Shown here in pieces: positions 9,301 to 15,675 of a stretch of 18,064 bases of DNA. Every line of letters begins with the position of its first letter. Position 1 is the stretch's first letter. Source of the stretch: JBAVQS01 sp049694275. Its GTDB lineage: Bacteria; Chloroflexota; Anaerolineae; UBA4142; SHND01. The DNA lies in assembly GCA_049694275.1 (NCBI GenBank), contig JBAVQS010000371.1:1-18064 (forward strand), given 5' to 3'. A program made the position numbers and the translations under genes. Below the pieces are notes generated by a model. The model had not been told where the DNA came from and ran no database searches. It was given only the letters and a program-made list of their open reading frames with translations.

Positions 9301-10989
9301 GTTGTCATCGGCTTCGACAGCTCGAAGAATCTCGGGCATTAACTTGCGCTTGATCCATTCCGGTTGCTCATTGCAGGGATTTGTGACAGGACTGGGGAGA
9401 GGTAATGCCGATACCGCGCTGCTTGCTTCTTTCTGGGGACCGCCAACCTCTGCATGCCGTTCGGACTCTTGCAGCATAGACATTTTTGCTTCCTCCATTC
9501 GCTCGAACACGGCGCTGCTGGTGCCATGCTTGCGCGCGTCCGAAATGACAGTGTCATAGATGAACTCTTTGCCGGCCTCGTGCAGGGTCTGTCTCAGTTC
9601 AGCATCCTCTTCAAGGGCTTCGAGCACTTCATCCCATTCCTTTGCGCTTGCCAGCGGGTTGTTCCTGAGGAAATCGTTCCACCAATCCTCCAGGCACGGC
9701 ACATTCTCAGGGAAGGACCCTACTGCAGCCAGGCTGGCATAGTGGAAAATGAGCTCTGAAACGTGATTGAGCAGAAATTGGGAATACTTTTCGAGATGGT
9801 CGCAGTGGTATTGATAGGCAGAGACATGCGCCCGCTGGAAACGATCCGGATCATCGAGCCGCAGTCCGTACGCGACGAGACGCCGCATAGCCGGTGGAGA
9901 GCGATAGCTTGCAGTTTCAGAATTCCAGTAGAGAAGATGCAGAGCCTGAAGCTTGCCAATCAAGTCCATATAGTGACCGTCTGAGTCATCTTGGCTCTGT
10001 TCCAATTTCAGGTCCTCGACCAGCTTGCGCAGGGGACCCACGTTGACCCAACGGAGGACGCTGGCTACTTGCGCCAGAGAAACTAGATTTTGCGGCACGC
10101 GGGCCAGCACCTGCATACTAACCGCGTCCATCGTGGGCTTGACAAAGGGGGTGACAGCATCCCGGACCTCAGCGAGGTCGGCGTGTTGCAGGTCAATATG
10201 CTCTTCTTCTTGAAGCTGGCGCGCAAGATACTCAGTCGCAAGCGGGTGCCCGAAAGCGTGGCGATAGAGCACTTGGCTCACTTCAGTGCTGGCAAGTACG
10301 GCCTCCCCCGCCGTCTTGATAGTAAAATCCGTCAATCGGTGTGAGTCCACGCGCCGCCGGACCTGGAAGCGTTTCCACCGCCTCAGCTCGCCGCGACTCG
10401 CAAAAACAAAAAGGACGCGGTCGGTGATGGCAAGCGGTTCGATCAGGTGCTCTTCAAGCCAGAAAAAGGCCGGCTCGTCCTCGCTAACCACACTGTCCAT
10501 CGTATCGAGAATCAGAATCGGCAGGGTTGTCGCCAGCAAGCGCATGACCTGGCTCGCAAACTCCCTCGCCCGCTCTTCCGCGCCCAGGGATTCCCAATTG
10601 GGTGGCGCTGTTCCTCGCTGGTTTGCCAGTTGCTTGCCTAATTCCTGGACGAGCAAGCCAACGTTGAGACGTACCCCACTAGCATCTAGCGGTTTGAGCC
10701 ACAAGGCCGGATTCGCTTCGGGACTCAGGTCCAGGCGGGCGGCGATGGTGGGATAACTGGATTGAGGATCATCAACAGTCCGGTGATAAAGACGCTCGAA
10801 CTCCTTGAGCAGCCAGGTCTTGCCAGATCCAAAGCCACCCCAGAAACAGGTAACGACCGACGGCATTACATCGTCGCGCGTGCCAATGTTTAACTTGTCA
10901 GCTACTAGCTTGAGTTCGACTTGCCGGTCGACAAAGGGACGATTGGGAGAAGGAGTCTTGCAGGGCACAAGTTTTGCAATTAACGACAT
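6364..10989 (-). CDS. Large protein with two tandem STAND-like NTPase modules and TPR-like C-terminus
   Basis: A 1541-residue cytoplasmic protein. Module 1: Walker A GGFGSGKT (51-58), Walker B LPILILDTMDS (156-166), a sensor-1-like FASRGELRRW (196-205) and a GxP-type motif in FGHPLA (246-251). Module 2: Walker A GAGGSGKT (572-579), Walker B IVIAIDTTEK (679-688), sensor LAGRAEK (727-733), and a GxP-type motif in KGRPIRLD (796-803). The Arg at sensor 1 and the GxP motif are marks of STAND ATPases, which act as nucleotide-dependent switches. From about residue 1040 onward the protein is helical with tandem TPR-like pairs (for example around NTVDNMGRVYALLYNQGRAD), the usual ligand-sensing half of such proteins. 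GGCGGAGG lies about 8 nt before the ATG at 10989. A Pho-box-like array lies about 200 nt upstream and a terminator follows the stop. No effector domain is recognised, so it may signal to a partner. Two full STAND cores in one chain is unusual. Confidence 0.85.
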   Translation of the reverse strand: MSLIAKLVPCKTPSPNRPFVDRQVELKLVADKLNIGTRDDVMPSVVTCFWGGFGSGKTWLLKEFERLYHRTVDDPQSSYPTIAARLDLSPEANPALWLKPLDASGVRLNVGLLVQELGKQLANQRGTAPPNWESLGAEERAREFASQVMRLLATTLPILILDTMDSVVSEDEPAFFWLEEHLIEPLAITDRVLFVFASRGELRRWKRFQVRRRVDSHRLTDFTIKTAGEAVLASTEVSQVLYRHAFGHPLATEYLARQLQEEEHIDLQHADLAEVRDAVTPFVKPTMDAVSMQVLARVPQNLVSLAQVASVLRWVNVGPLRKLVEDLKLEQSQDDSDGHYMDLIGKLQALHLLYWNSETASYRSPPAMRRLVAYGLRLDDPDRFQRAHVSAYQYHCDHLEKYSQFLLNHVSELIFHYASLAAVGSFPENVPCLEDWWNDFLRNNPLASAKEWDEVLEALEEDAELRQTLHEAGKEFIYDTVISDARKHGTSSAVFERMEEAKMSMLQESERHAEVGGPQKEASSAVSALPLPSPVTNPCNEQPEWIKRKLMPEILRAVEADDNSTYVYYIVGAGGSGKTVLLRQIGMALGSPFGIEPTMDWSGLLDLYHSEVNTNSGLEARLVKSFETENEFQSYERERESFKALREAGVPGAELESERAQLAREFARCMDAVTAKRRIVIAIDTTEKMQYALDDVQKMCGLENESTTVKSWLLDQIKQWKNCVVILAGRAEKEPYLKSGLERMLYENPDVRYEYRELQGFDWDETIDYFERQQARSPEVSVLTQAQRERLWKVTKGRPIRLDLAIEVVKNQFEFDKFWQAIADKPLAEAQVEIDKWLITCLLDDEPDHSIQVVLRYLVAASKGLDTTLLHFLEPAWDLNKCREKLNDFCNRSYVKSHPEDERIFLHDEMYALCEEYWLQAPEIRQLSSRIQAYYESRITDLGESGATTDKTQDYQVDSLLYRLRAHPRRGYEWYAKRADYAIRALEVGLDMRLRGELLGFLKGESPADTKIRAAIEDMRTEILYDFAAQWVVRYIRRGDLKKAMQIAERVLRNPVDALSSRDIRFRLARAWLLVCYSEALLYANKTREAIGNLSPIIAEFESDEANLSAGAARPDEVAYISWRRNLVLGRTHNDLGYVYWRNSPQYRRALQEFPLALPYFRASNLLEETANTVDNMGRVYALLYNQGRADSLVEDALQLRKRLKKAYRTALSMLSVAQVALIFGQAKSALHSGERALSFCEGLAAQRGIGSACILLGKALRQLGKQSAAYEPQERENFFREGIKNLDRAIQIFERTEEKVYLIEAWNERGCTYRDWAVFERERSGENNVAGARGDARPVESPLVGSFFRRAVDHLERSVRLAGENEMWVPYVDSCEDLAEMWAERGDFDKAEEWLIQGEKKIDSRYKIREGVGLEDIPVSESVEEFWHMLGKIELERGNLVFDRFTAQADPTADVQRQTLEEAVTHYAFAGEYFHKYSERNLRFEATLKQIYMRVKRAHLQDLEFIQNELLPRVARQYNINPSTMAEFFEDTLGLASQLV

Positions 10990-11051
10990 GGCAGGGCCTC
11001 CGCCTTGATTGATATTAGTATTTGCATGTTATTCGACACCTCAGAATAGAC

Positions 11052-11099
11052 AAAAAAACACAAACACCCGCCAAGCGCGCCTCGCTGACGCTTGAACGG
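11052..11099 (-). promoter_or_regulatory. Leader hairpin with T-run (possible attenuator)
   Basis: On the minus strand CCG-TT-CAAGCG (11099-11089) pairs with CGCTTG-G-CGG (11077-11068) around an 11-nt loop, then GTGTTTGTG leads to seven T (11058-11052). It lies in the predicted leader of the 1541-codon gene, about 60 nt before its start, and could attenuate that message or end read-through from the winged-helix ATPase gene. The 9-nt gap between stem and T-run makes it weaker than the terminator at 6.3 kb. Confidence 0.4.
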
Positions 11100-11157
11100 A
11101 CAATTTTAGAGACAAATACTTTCTTGCTGGTGAGGGGCTTTCGACATTCCTGTTACC

Positions 11158-11213
11158 AGTCTAATTCCGAATACCGCTGTATGCTTGACAGGTATATGAC
11201 GGCTACTTGACAG
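11158..11213 (-). promoter_or_regulatory. Promoter with Pho-box-like 11-bp direct repeats, upstream of the tandem STAND gene
   Basis: Read on the minus strand: CTGTCAA (11213-11207), CCGTCAT (11202-11196) and CTGTCAA (11191-11185), each separated by 4 nt (period exactly 11), then a degenerate fourth position (11180-11174). Ten nt further lies a -10-like TAGACT (11163-11158, 4/6). The E. coli Pho box is likewise a CTGTCA-type 7-mer repeated every 11 bp and ending about 10 nt before the -10. The gene for a winged-helix protein of the same DNA-binding class ends 15 bp away at 11228. Confidence 0.68.
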
Positions 11214-11227
11214 GCAAATATGCGCAA

Positions 11228-12679
11228 TTATGAGGAAAAGCCACCAGGATAAAGCCGGTAACCCCTCCCCTTGATCGTCTCGATATATCCGGAAAATGGT
11301 GTTTCCTGTCCAAGTTTTACACGGAGCCGCCGAATAGCGGCCGCAATCATCTCGTCGCTGACGCCACCGTGGGCCTCCGGCCAGGCCTGTTCGGCAATCC
11401 AATCGTGGCTGCAAACATTGTTCCGATTGCGATAGAGCGCTGCGAGAACTCGATAGTCTTGTGCCTGCTTAATGCTAATCTCCTGATTCCCTAGCCAAAC
11501 CCGCCCCACCTCTTCTTTCACGACGAGTAGAGGCAAAAACCCGCGTTCCTCAGAAACCGGCATCCGTTCGCTGGACAGGACCCATTCTCCGAGCAAATCG
11601 CCTTGCAATGTAGCCCATCTTTGCTCGGTCACCATCCAAGTCTCGGCCCGAATCCGGTCAGGTGGATTGGGTCGGTCGCAGTGTGCTTGCAATAACAGGT
11701 CGGCCAAAGCCAGCGCGGCTCTAGGCCGGTTCCCCGCCAATTCAACGAGTTTCCGGTCAATCTTTTCGGCTAATTCATCCTGGCATAATTGGCTGATCTG
11801 GGTGTACACGCGACCAGCATCCTTGCTAAAATGGGAAAGGCGCGCCGCGAGGAGTTGCTGAATTCGATCCGAATTCCACGTAATACGGAAAAGGCCAAGT
11901 CGGTCAGGGCGAAACCATGAACAATTGTGCAGCGTTTCTTCAATCTCCTCGGACAAGAAAAAGCGAAAAGCCCAGCCAGGACATTCAATCAGGGCGAGTG
12001 TACCAAGCAATGGCGCCAGAAGCAGGGCCAATTGCTGCGGATTCTTTGCGCTCTCTGGAAACTCGTCGACCCCATCGACTAGCACGACGATCGGTCCCAA
12101 CCCTAATGTCGCAACTAACTGCCCGAACTGTTTGAGCTTCTCCACACTGTCGATTTCTTCCAACAGCCCTGGCTTGCCCCCCTCGGTTTCTGTCGAGAGC
12201 CAGGGTGCAAAACGGGCTCGATAGGCAAAACGCAAGTGAGCGAGCGCCGATGCCTGCAACGCGGCGACCAGGGCAGAGTCCCGTTCGACTTGGTGTTCAA
12301 GAGCGGTCACAGCTAAGCGCAGCAGGGTATCGACATAGTGTGCAGGGCGGACCTGCTCCCAATCGTTCCCGGCCAAGACGAGAACTCGTTCAAGCCCTCC
12401 GTATAGAAAAGACACAGACAATCGAGCACTATTGCTATTCAGGGGAAGGTACTGGCTCGCAAGCATCTTGCGCTGCGCCGTTTTGCCACAGCCACGCCGA
12501 GCCAAGACAACACAGGGTTTGGCCTCACTTGCAAGCGCGTCAAATTGTCCGAGGTCGACAAAATAGCTGGGCAGGTCGGAATCATAATCGGAGGCCCAAT
12601 TCGCAAATGGGTTGCCAGTCAGCCCCAGTTGATTCAGCCAGCGAATCATTCGTCCCCGGAGGGGCTCTTGCTCAGCCAT
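11228..12679 (-). CDS. P-loop ATPase with C-terminal OmpR/PhoB-type winged helix
   Basis: A 483-residue protein joining an ATPase to a DNA-binding domain. N-terminal motif TGNPFANW (21-28), then SYFVDLGQFDAL (38-49). Walker A is ARRGCGKT (60-67), Walker B IVVLVDGVDE (197-206), and a GNRPR motif (316-320) follows, with a helical lid. Residues about 395-477 form a trans_reg_C winged helix: the recognition helix is SDEMIAAAIRRLRVKLG and the wing ends YIETIKGRGYRLYPGG, near-diagnostic of the OmpR/PhoB class. No receiver domain is present, so the ATPase module probably replaces phosphorylation as the input. It is the natural candidate to bind the 11-bp direct repeats at 11.2 and 6.3 kb. Start at 12679 is supported by GGAAAGGG 9 nt upstream. 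The N-terminal NPF region and ATPase core resemble those of the ATPase-nucleosidase protein at 13.6-15.5 kb, so the two are probably paralogues. Confidence 0.87.
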   Translation of the reverse strand: MAEQEPLRGRMIRWLNQLGLTGNPFANWASDYDSDLPSYFVDLGQFDALASEAKPCVVLARRGCGKTAQRKMLASQYLPLNSNSARLSVSFLYGGLERVLVLAGNDWEQVRPAHYVDTLLRLAVTALEHQVERDSALVAALQASALAHLRFAYRARFAPWLSTETEGGKPGLLEEIDSVEKLKQFGQLVATLGLGPIVVLVDGVDEFPESAKNPQQLALLLAPLLGTLALIECPGWAFRFFLSEEIEETLHNCSWFRPDRLGLFRITWNSDRIQQLLAARLSHFSKDAGRVYTQISQLCQDELAEKIDRKLVELAGNRPRAALALADLLLQAHCDRPNPPDRIRAETWMVTEQRWATLQGDLLGEWVLSSERMPVSEERGFLPLLVVKEEVGRVWLGNQEISIKQAQDYRVLAALYRNRNNVCSHDWIAEQAWPEAHGGVSDEMIAAAIRRLRVKLGQETPFSGYIETIKGRGYRLYPGGFSS

Positions 12680-12687
12680 GGCGTATG

Positions 12688-12707
12688 CCCTTTCCGCCAG
12701 TCGGCGG
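12688..12707 (-). promoter_or_regulatory. Small hairpin overlapping the ribosome site of the winged-helix ATPase gene
   Basis: CCGCC (12707-12703 on the minus strand), loop GACT, and GGCGG (12698-12694) form a perfect 5-bp stem whose 3' arm supplies the first two G of the Shine-Dalgarno GGAAAGGG (12695-12688). It could dampen translation; the stem is short. Confidence 0.35.
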
Positions 12708-12760
12708 TGATTTTAACATTACGCTTTTCTTGGCCAGAATACTGATCATCATTATGGTAG

Positions 12761-13510
12761 TCACTTGATTGCGACGATGAAACTCAGTTCTGCATTCCTG
12801 TCCGCATCAGTTAACTCGTGTTTCAAATAGCGAGCCGCTTGCTCCAATCCCCTGCGATATTCCTGCTCTGAAATCAAGCGCAGGCCCGAAGAGTATTTGT
12901 TACGGAGCTTGTCGAGATACGCCTGCCCTGGTTCCATAAATGGCTGCGACACTACATGTACCTGGATCTCAGTAAACCCGGAAGCTTCAAGCAGCGCAGA
13001 GATGGCCGGTACATCCGGCATCCGTTCCAGGTCAATTGTTAGGGCCGAAGGAAAAAACCGGTAGTCAAGAAATCGTTTCAATTGTGCATGCGATGAAGCT
13101 CTGATTCCGATGCGTCCACCAGTCTGCAGGGTTCGGTATATCTCTTGCAAGGCCCTGTGTTTATCTTGAAGATGATGCATTACCTGTGATACGAGGCATG
13201 CATCAAAACTCTCACTGGCACAAGGAAGCGCTTCTGCGCGGGCCAGGAACCAGTAAGTGCGCAACATGTTTTTCCGTACTGCCATTGTCAACATCGGCAA
13301 TGAAGGATCAATTCCAATAACTGTGCACTCTAAATTCCGTGCAATGGAGATGGCAAAGCGCCCCGTCCCACAACCTACATCAAGTAGGCGCGAGGTTCGT
13401 ACAAGACCGAGATGTTGCTTGAACAGAGCCAACCAGAGCTTTTCTTTGGCAATTGATAGTGATCGACCGCGATCAAACTGGCCCGCCCATTCATCATCGC
13501 TACTTGGCAT
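12761..13510 (-). CDS. Class I SAM-dependent methyltransferase
   Basis: A 249-residue Rossmann methyltransferase of the Methyltransf_11 type, predicted cytosolic, transferring a methyl group from SAM to an unknown acceptor. Motif I is LLDVGCGTGRFA (42-53). The acidic residue binding the SAM ribose is in VIGIDPSLPML (D68). AEALPCASESFDACLVSQVMHHL matches the motif II-III region, and LQTGGRIGIR the post-motif strand. The C-terminal part (PFMEPGQAYLDKLRNKYSSG) resembles the substrate side of small-molecule methyltransferases and gives no specificity. The start at 13510 has no strong Shine-Dalgarno. It lies 53 bp after the ATPase-nucleosidase stop and 81 bp before the winged-helix ATPase start on the same strand, so it is likely co-transcribed. 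Its by-product SAH is a plausible substrate class for the neighbouring nucleosidase-like domain. Confidence 0.85.
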   Translation of the reverse strand: MPSSDDEWAGQFDRGRSLSIAKEKLWLALFKQHLGLVRTSRLLDVGCGTGRFAISIARNLECTVIGIDPSLPMLTMAVRKNMLRTYWFLARAEALPCASESFDACLVSQVMHHLQDKHRALQEIYRTLQTGGRIGIRASSHAQLKRFLDYRFFPSALTIDLERMPDVPAISALLEASGFTEIQVHVVSQPFMEPGQAYLDKLRNKYSSGLRLISEQEYRRGLEQAARYLKHELTDADRNAELSFIVAIK

Positions 13511-13563
13511 AGAATCTTGTATGCCTCGTCACGTTGCAAGGCCCATCTGGCTTGACAGGCATC

Positions 13564-15471
13564 TCAGATTCTCTTCCGCAACGGGACCGGGCCATTTTTG
13601 AGAAGCGCAACCGCGAAGGAAGCAGCAACATTGCAGGCGTATGCCCGCCATTTCTCTACATCAGCAGTACCCTTGTTTTCATCCGCCAAATCAGATACGG
13701 CACGTACCATAAAAAATCCGGGTCTTTCTGATGACTGGAATACAGCAGTTGCAACGCCGCCGGCCTCCATCTCTACACCTATCAGCTTTGGCCACGCAGC
13801 ATCGTATTTCGCCAGAACCCCACCAAAGGCAACAACCTTATCTCCCGATGCAATCGGGCCGACATGGCGTTGCGGTTTTCCTGAACCCGGGCGAGATGAC
13901 TGTACCTCTCCCTCCCAACTATCTCCCAGAAGATTGATGCAAGCATTTAATAATCTCGGGTCTGCATGCTGAACCTCCCAACGTATTTGTGGACCTTCTG
14001 AGGTTATCTTTTGCAGTTCGTAGTCGACTACCTGATCCGAGATCAATAAATCACCAACCGCAACGTGCCTTGCAGCTATTCCACCTGCAATCCCGACAAG
14101 CAAAACATAACGAGGATGCCACCGGTGAATTGCGTCAGCAGTGGCAGTTACAGCATTTACGCGTCCCATTCCAAGAAGAGACATAACGATAATATGATAA
14201 GTGCCAGTGGACCCATCAGAGAAAATAACGGGCAACTCGGCTTGAAAGTAGGTACGAATATCCTCATTGGATGGCGGTAATTTACACCACCCTGGCAATT
14301 TGGCGAGTACGGCGTCTCGCTCCTCCGGCAGCGCAGTCACCAAGACAAAGTCCGTCCTTCTGCTTTTTGTGCGGGTCTCCTTAAATTGGAAACCTGGCTC
14401 TGGAGGATAAGCCGGGCATAGGCGTTCTGAATCCATAAAATCGAACCAGAATCGCTCGTCGAGGGTTTGATTGGGTGGAACTCCCTGTTGATAAGCATGT
14501 CGCCCTAATTCGTCAAATACTTGAATTGTATAGCCAGGCAAACAATAGCTTTGCCTTTCAAGCCATAGCTCAAATCCTCTCCGAGCGTCGGGAGTGAGGA
14601 GGCGGCTTAGATGATTAATCCCTGTATTGGCCCCGTCCATCCAAAAAGTATCCAAACGTTTTTCGATAATCGCTTGGCAATGATCTGTGTTCCACTTGAT
14701 GGTTCGCATTTGAATCGAAGTGCGCGAGCGCGCACCGAGCAATATTGAAAAACGGCCTTGCAGGTAAAGCGGCAAAAAGGCTCGTAACGCAAGCATCCGG
14801 CCCCCGCCTTGCAAAGCTACTGCATTAACCAGCGCGCTGATTGCTTCCACCGCGCCGCTATTCTGCTCTGCATTCGCGTTGCCCTCGCCGAACAAAGAGT
14901 CAATATCATCCAAGAATACATAGCACCGTCCCCGATTTTGCCTTCTCACCAATTCATCACACGCGTCAAGAATATGTTCTAGATGTTCAAATGTAGACGC
15001 TGGTGAATGGTCACACAGTTTACAAAGATGCCTATATATACAGTAAGCTAAATCGCTCGCCTGGACTCCATCCAGATCAGGTATCTGTCCCCTTAGATTT
15101 GTAATTTCCAGCGCCAACTTTGGATTTGGGGGTTGCTCTATTTGCAAAACACTCCAGCGCCGGTAAAACGTCTTACCGCTGCGCCCCGGTGCAAACACAA
15201 TGAGAGGGCGGCTTTCTAGCGAGGTAACCCGGTCAAGCATCGGGGTCATACCCAGACGTTGTTGGACGGCCGAAACCTCCGGGTCGATATACCAATCTTC
15301 AAAGAGGTTAGTCAATTCGCCCGACTCAACGTCCGCTGCATCCGGCCAAAGGAAAGGATTGGAGCGGTAATGCCGCTGTTGCCACCACTTGTCCACTCCC
15401 TCTTCACGAATGGGTAAGGGTCTATCCGGCACATTATCCGACGAGGAAGGATTCACAGACATTCCAGTCAT
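13564..15471 (-). CDS. P-loop ATPase fused to MTA/SAH-nucleosidase-like (PNP/UDP) domain
   Basis: A fusion of about 635 residues. The N-terminal half has SNPFLWPDAADVES (37-50), like the NPF motif of the winged-helix ATPase, then Walker A APGRSGKT (94-101) and Walker B CYVFLDDIDS (183-192), with a helical lid to about 330. Residues 374-626 are a nucleoside phosphorylase/nucleosidase fold: ALPEERDAVL (N-terminal Glu of MTAN-type enzymes), LLVGIAGGIA (457-466), VGPIASGDKV (537-546), IGVEMEAGGVA (564-574, the ribose-contacting M-E) and RAVSDLAD (590-597, with the catalytic-type Asp). All key MTAN positions look intact, so it should cleave a purine nucleoside or nucleotide. NTPase-PNP fusions are known among predicted conflict and immunity proteins. 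I chose the ATG at 15471, just after GGAGG, although the spacing is tight (3 nt). A GTG at 15600 would add 43 unconvincing residues, and an ATG at 15462 is a near alternative. Confidence 0.85.
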   Translation of the reverse strand: MTGMSVNPSSSDNVPDRPLPIREEGVDKWWQQRHYRSNPFLWPDAADVESGELTNLFEDWYIDPEVSAVQQRLGMTPMLDRVTSLESRPLIVFAPGRSGKTFYRRWSVLQIEQPPNPKLALEITNLRGQIPDLDGVQASDLAYCIYRHLCKLCDHSPASTFEHLEHILDACDELVRRQNRGRCYVFLDDIDSLFGEGNANAEQNSGAVEAISALVNAVALQGGGRMLALRAFLPLYLQGRFSILLGARSRTSIQMRTIKWNTDHCQAIIEKRLDTFWMDGANTGINHLSRLLTPDARRGFELWLERQSYCLPGYTIQVFDELGRHAYQQGVPPNQTLDERFWFDFMDSERLCPAYPPEPGFQFKETRTKSRRTDFVLVTALPEERDAVLAKLPGWCKLPPSNEDIRTYFQAELPVIFSDGSTGTYHIIVMSLLGMGRVNAVTATADAIHRWHPRYVLLVGIAGGIAARHVAVGDLLISDQVVDYELQKITSEGPQIRWEVQHADPRLLNACINLLGDSWEGEVQSSRPGSGKPQRHVGPIASGDKVVAFGGVLAKYDAAWPKLIGVEMEAGGVATAVFQSSERPGFFMVRAVSDLADENKGTADVEKWRAYACNVAASFAVALLKNGPVPLRKRI

Positions 15472-15675
15472 AGTCCTCCACACATCAACAAGGCTGATGC
15501 AGGAATGCGACACGAATCTCCGCAGGCTCGGTTTCAACGAGCACATCTCCGACTTGGCGTCTGCCAAGGAATGAATAGCCAAGGCTCGCATCAGGCCCAC
15601 TCGGCCATGCAGGATTCAGCAACTATTCCTTGCGCTATCAACTCAGGCCACGCTTTTGAGGGTCGACCCGTCCAA

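Noticed and set aside
13552..13558. A single TTGACAG (CTGTCAA on the minus strand) upstream of the methyltransferase gene
   Set aside because: No second repeat at 11 or 22 bp and no -10 hexamer at the spacing seen in the two arrays; it also nearly abuts the preceding gene's stop.
15487..15519. Weak 11-bp periodic 7-mers upstream of the ATPase-nucleosidase gene, including CATTCCTG shared with the 6.3-kb array
   Set aside because: Each 7-mer matches the repeat at only 3-4 of 7 positions and no -10 follows at the expected distance.
15472..15600. GTG-started 43-residue extension of the ATPase-nucleosidase protein
   Set aside because: No ribosome site precedes the GTG, and the added residues show no conserved feature; a GGAGG lies at the downstream ATG.
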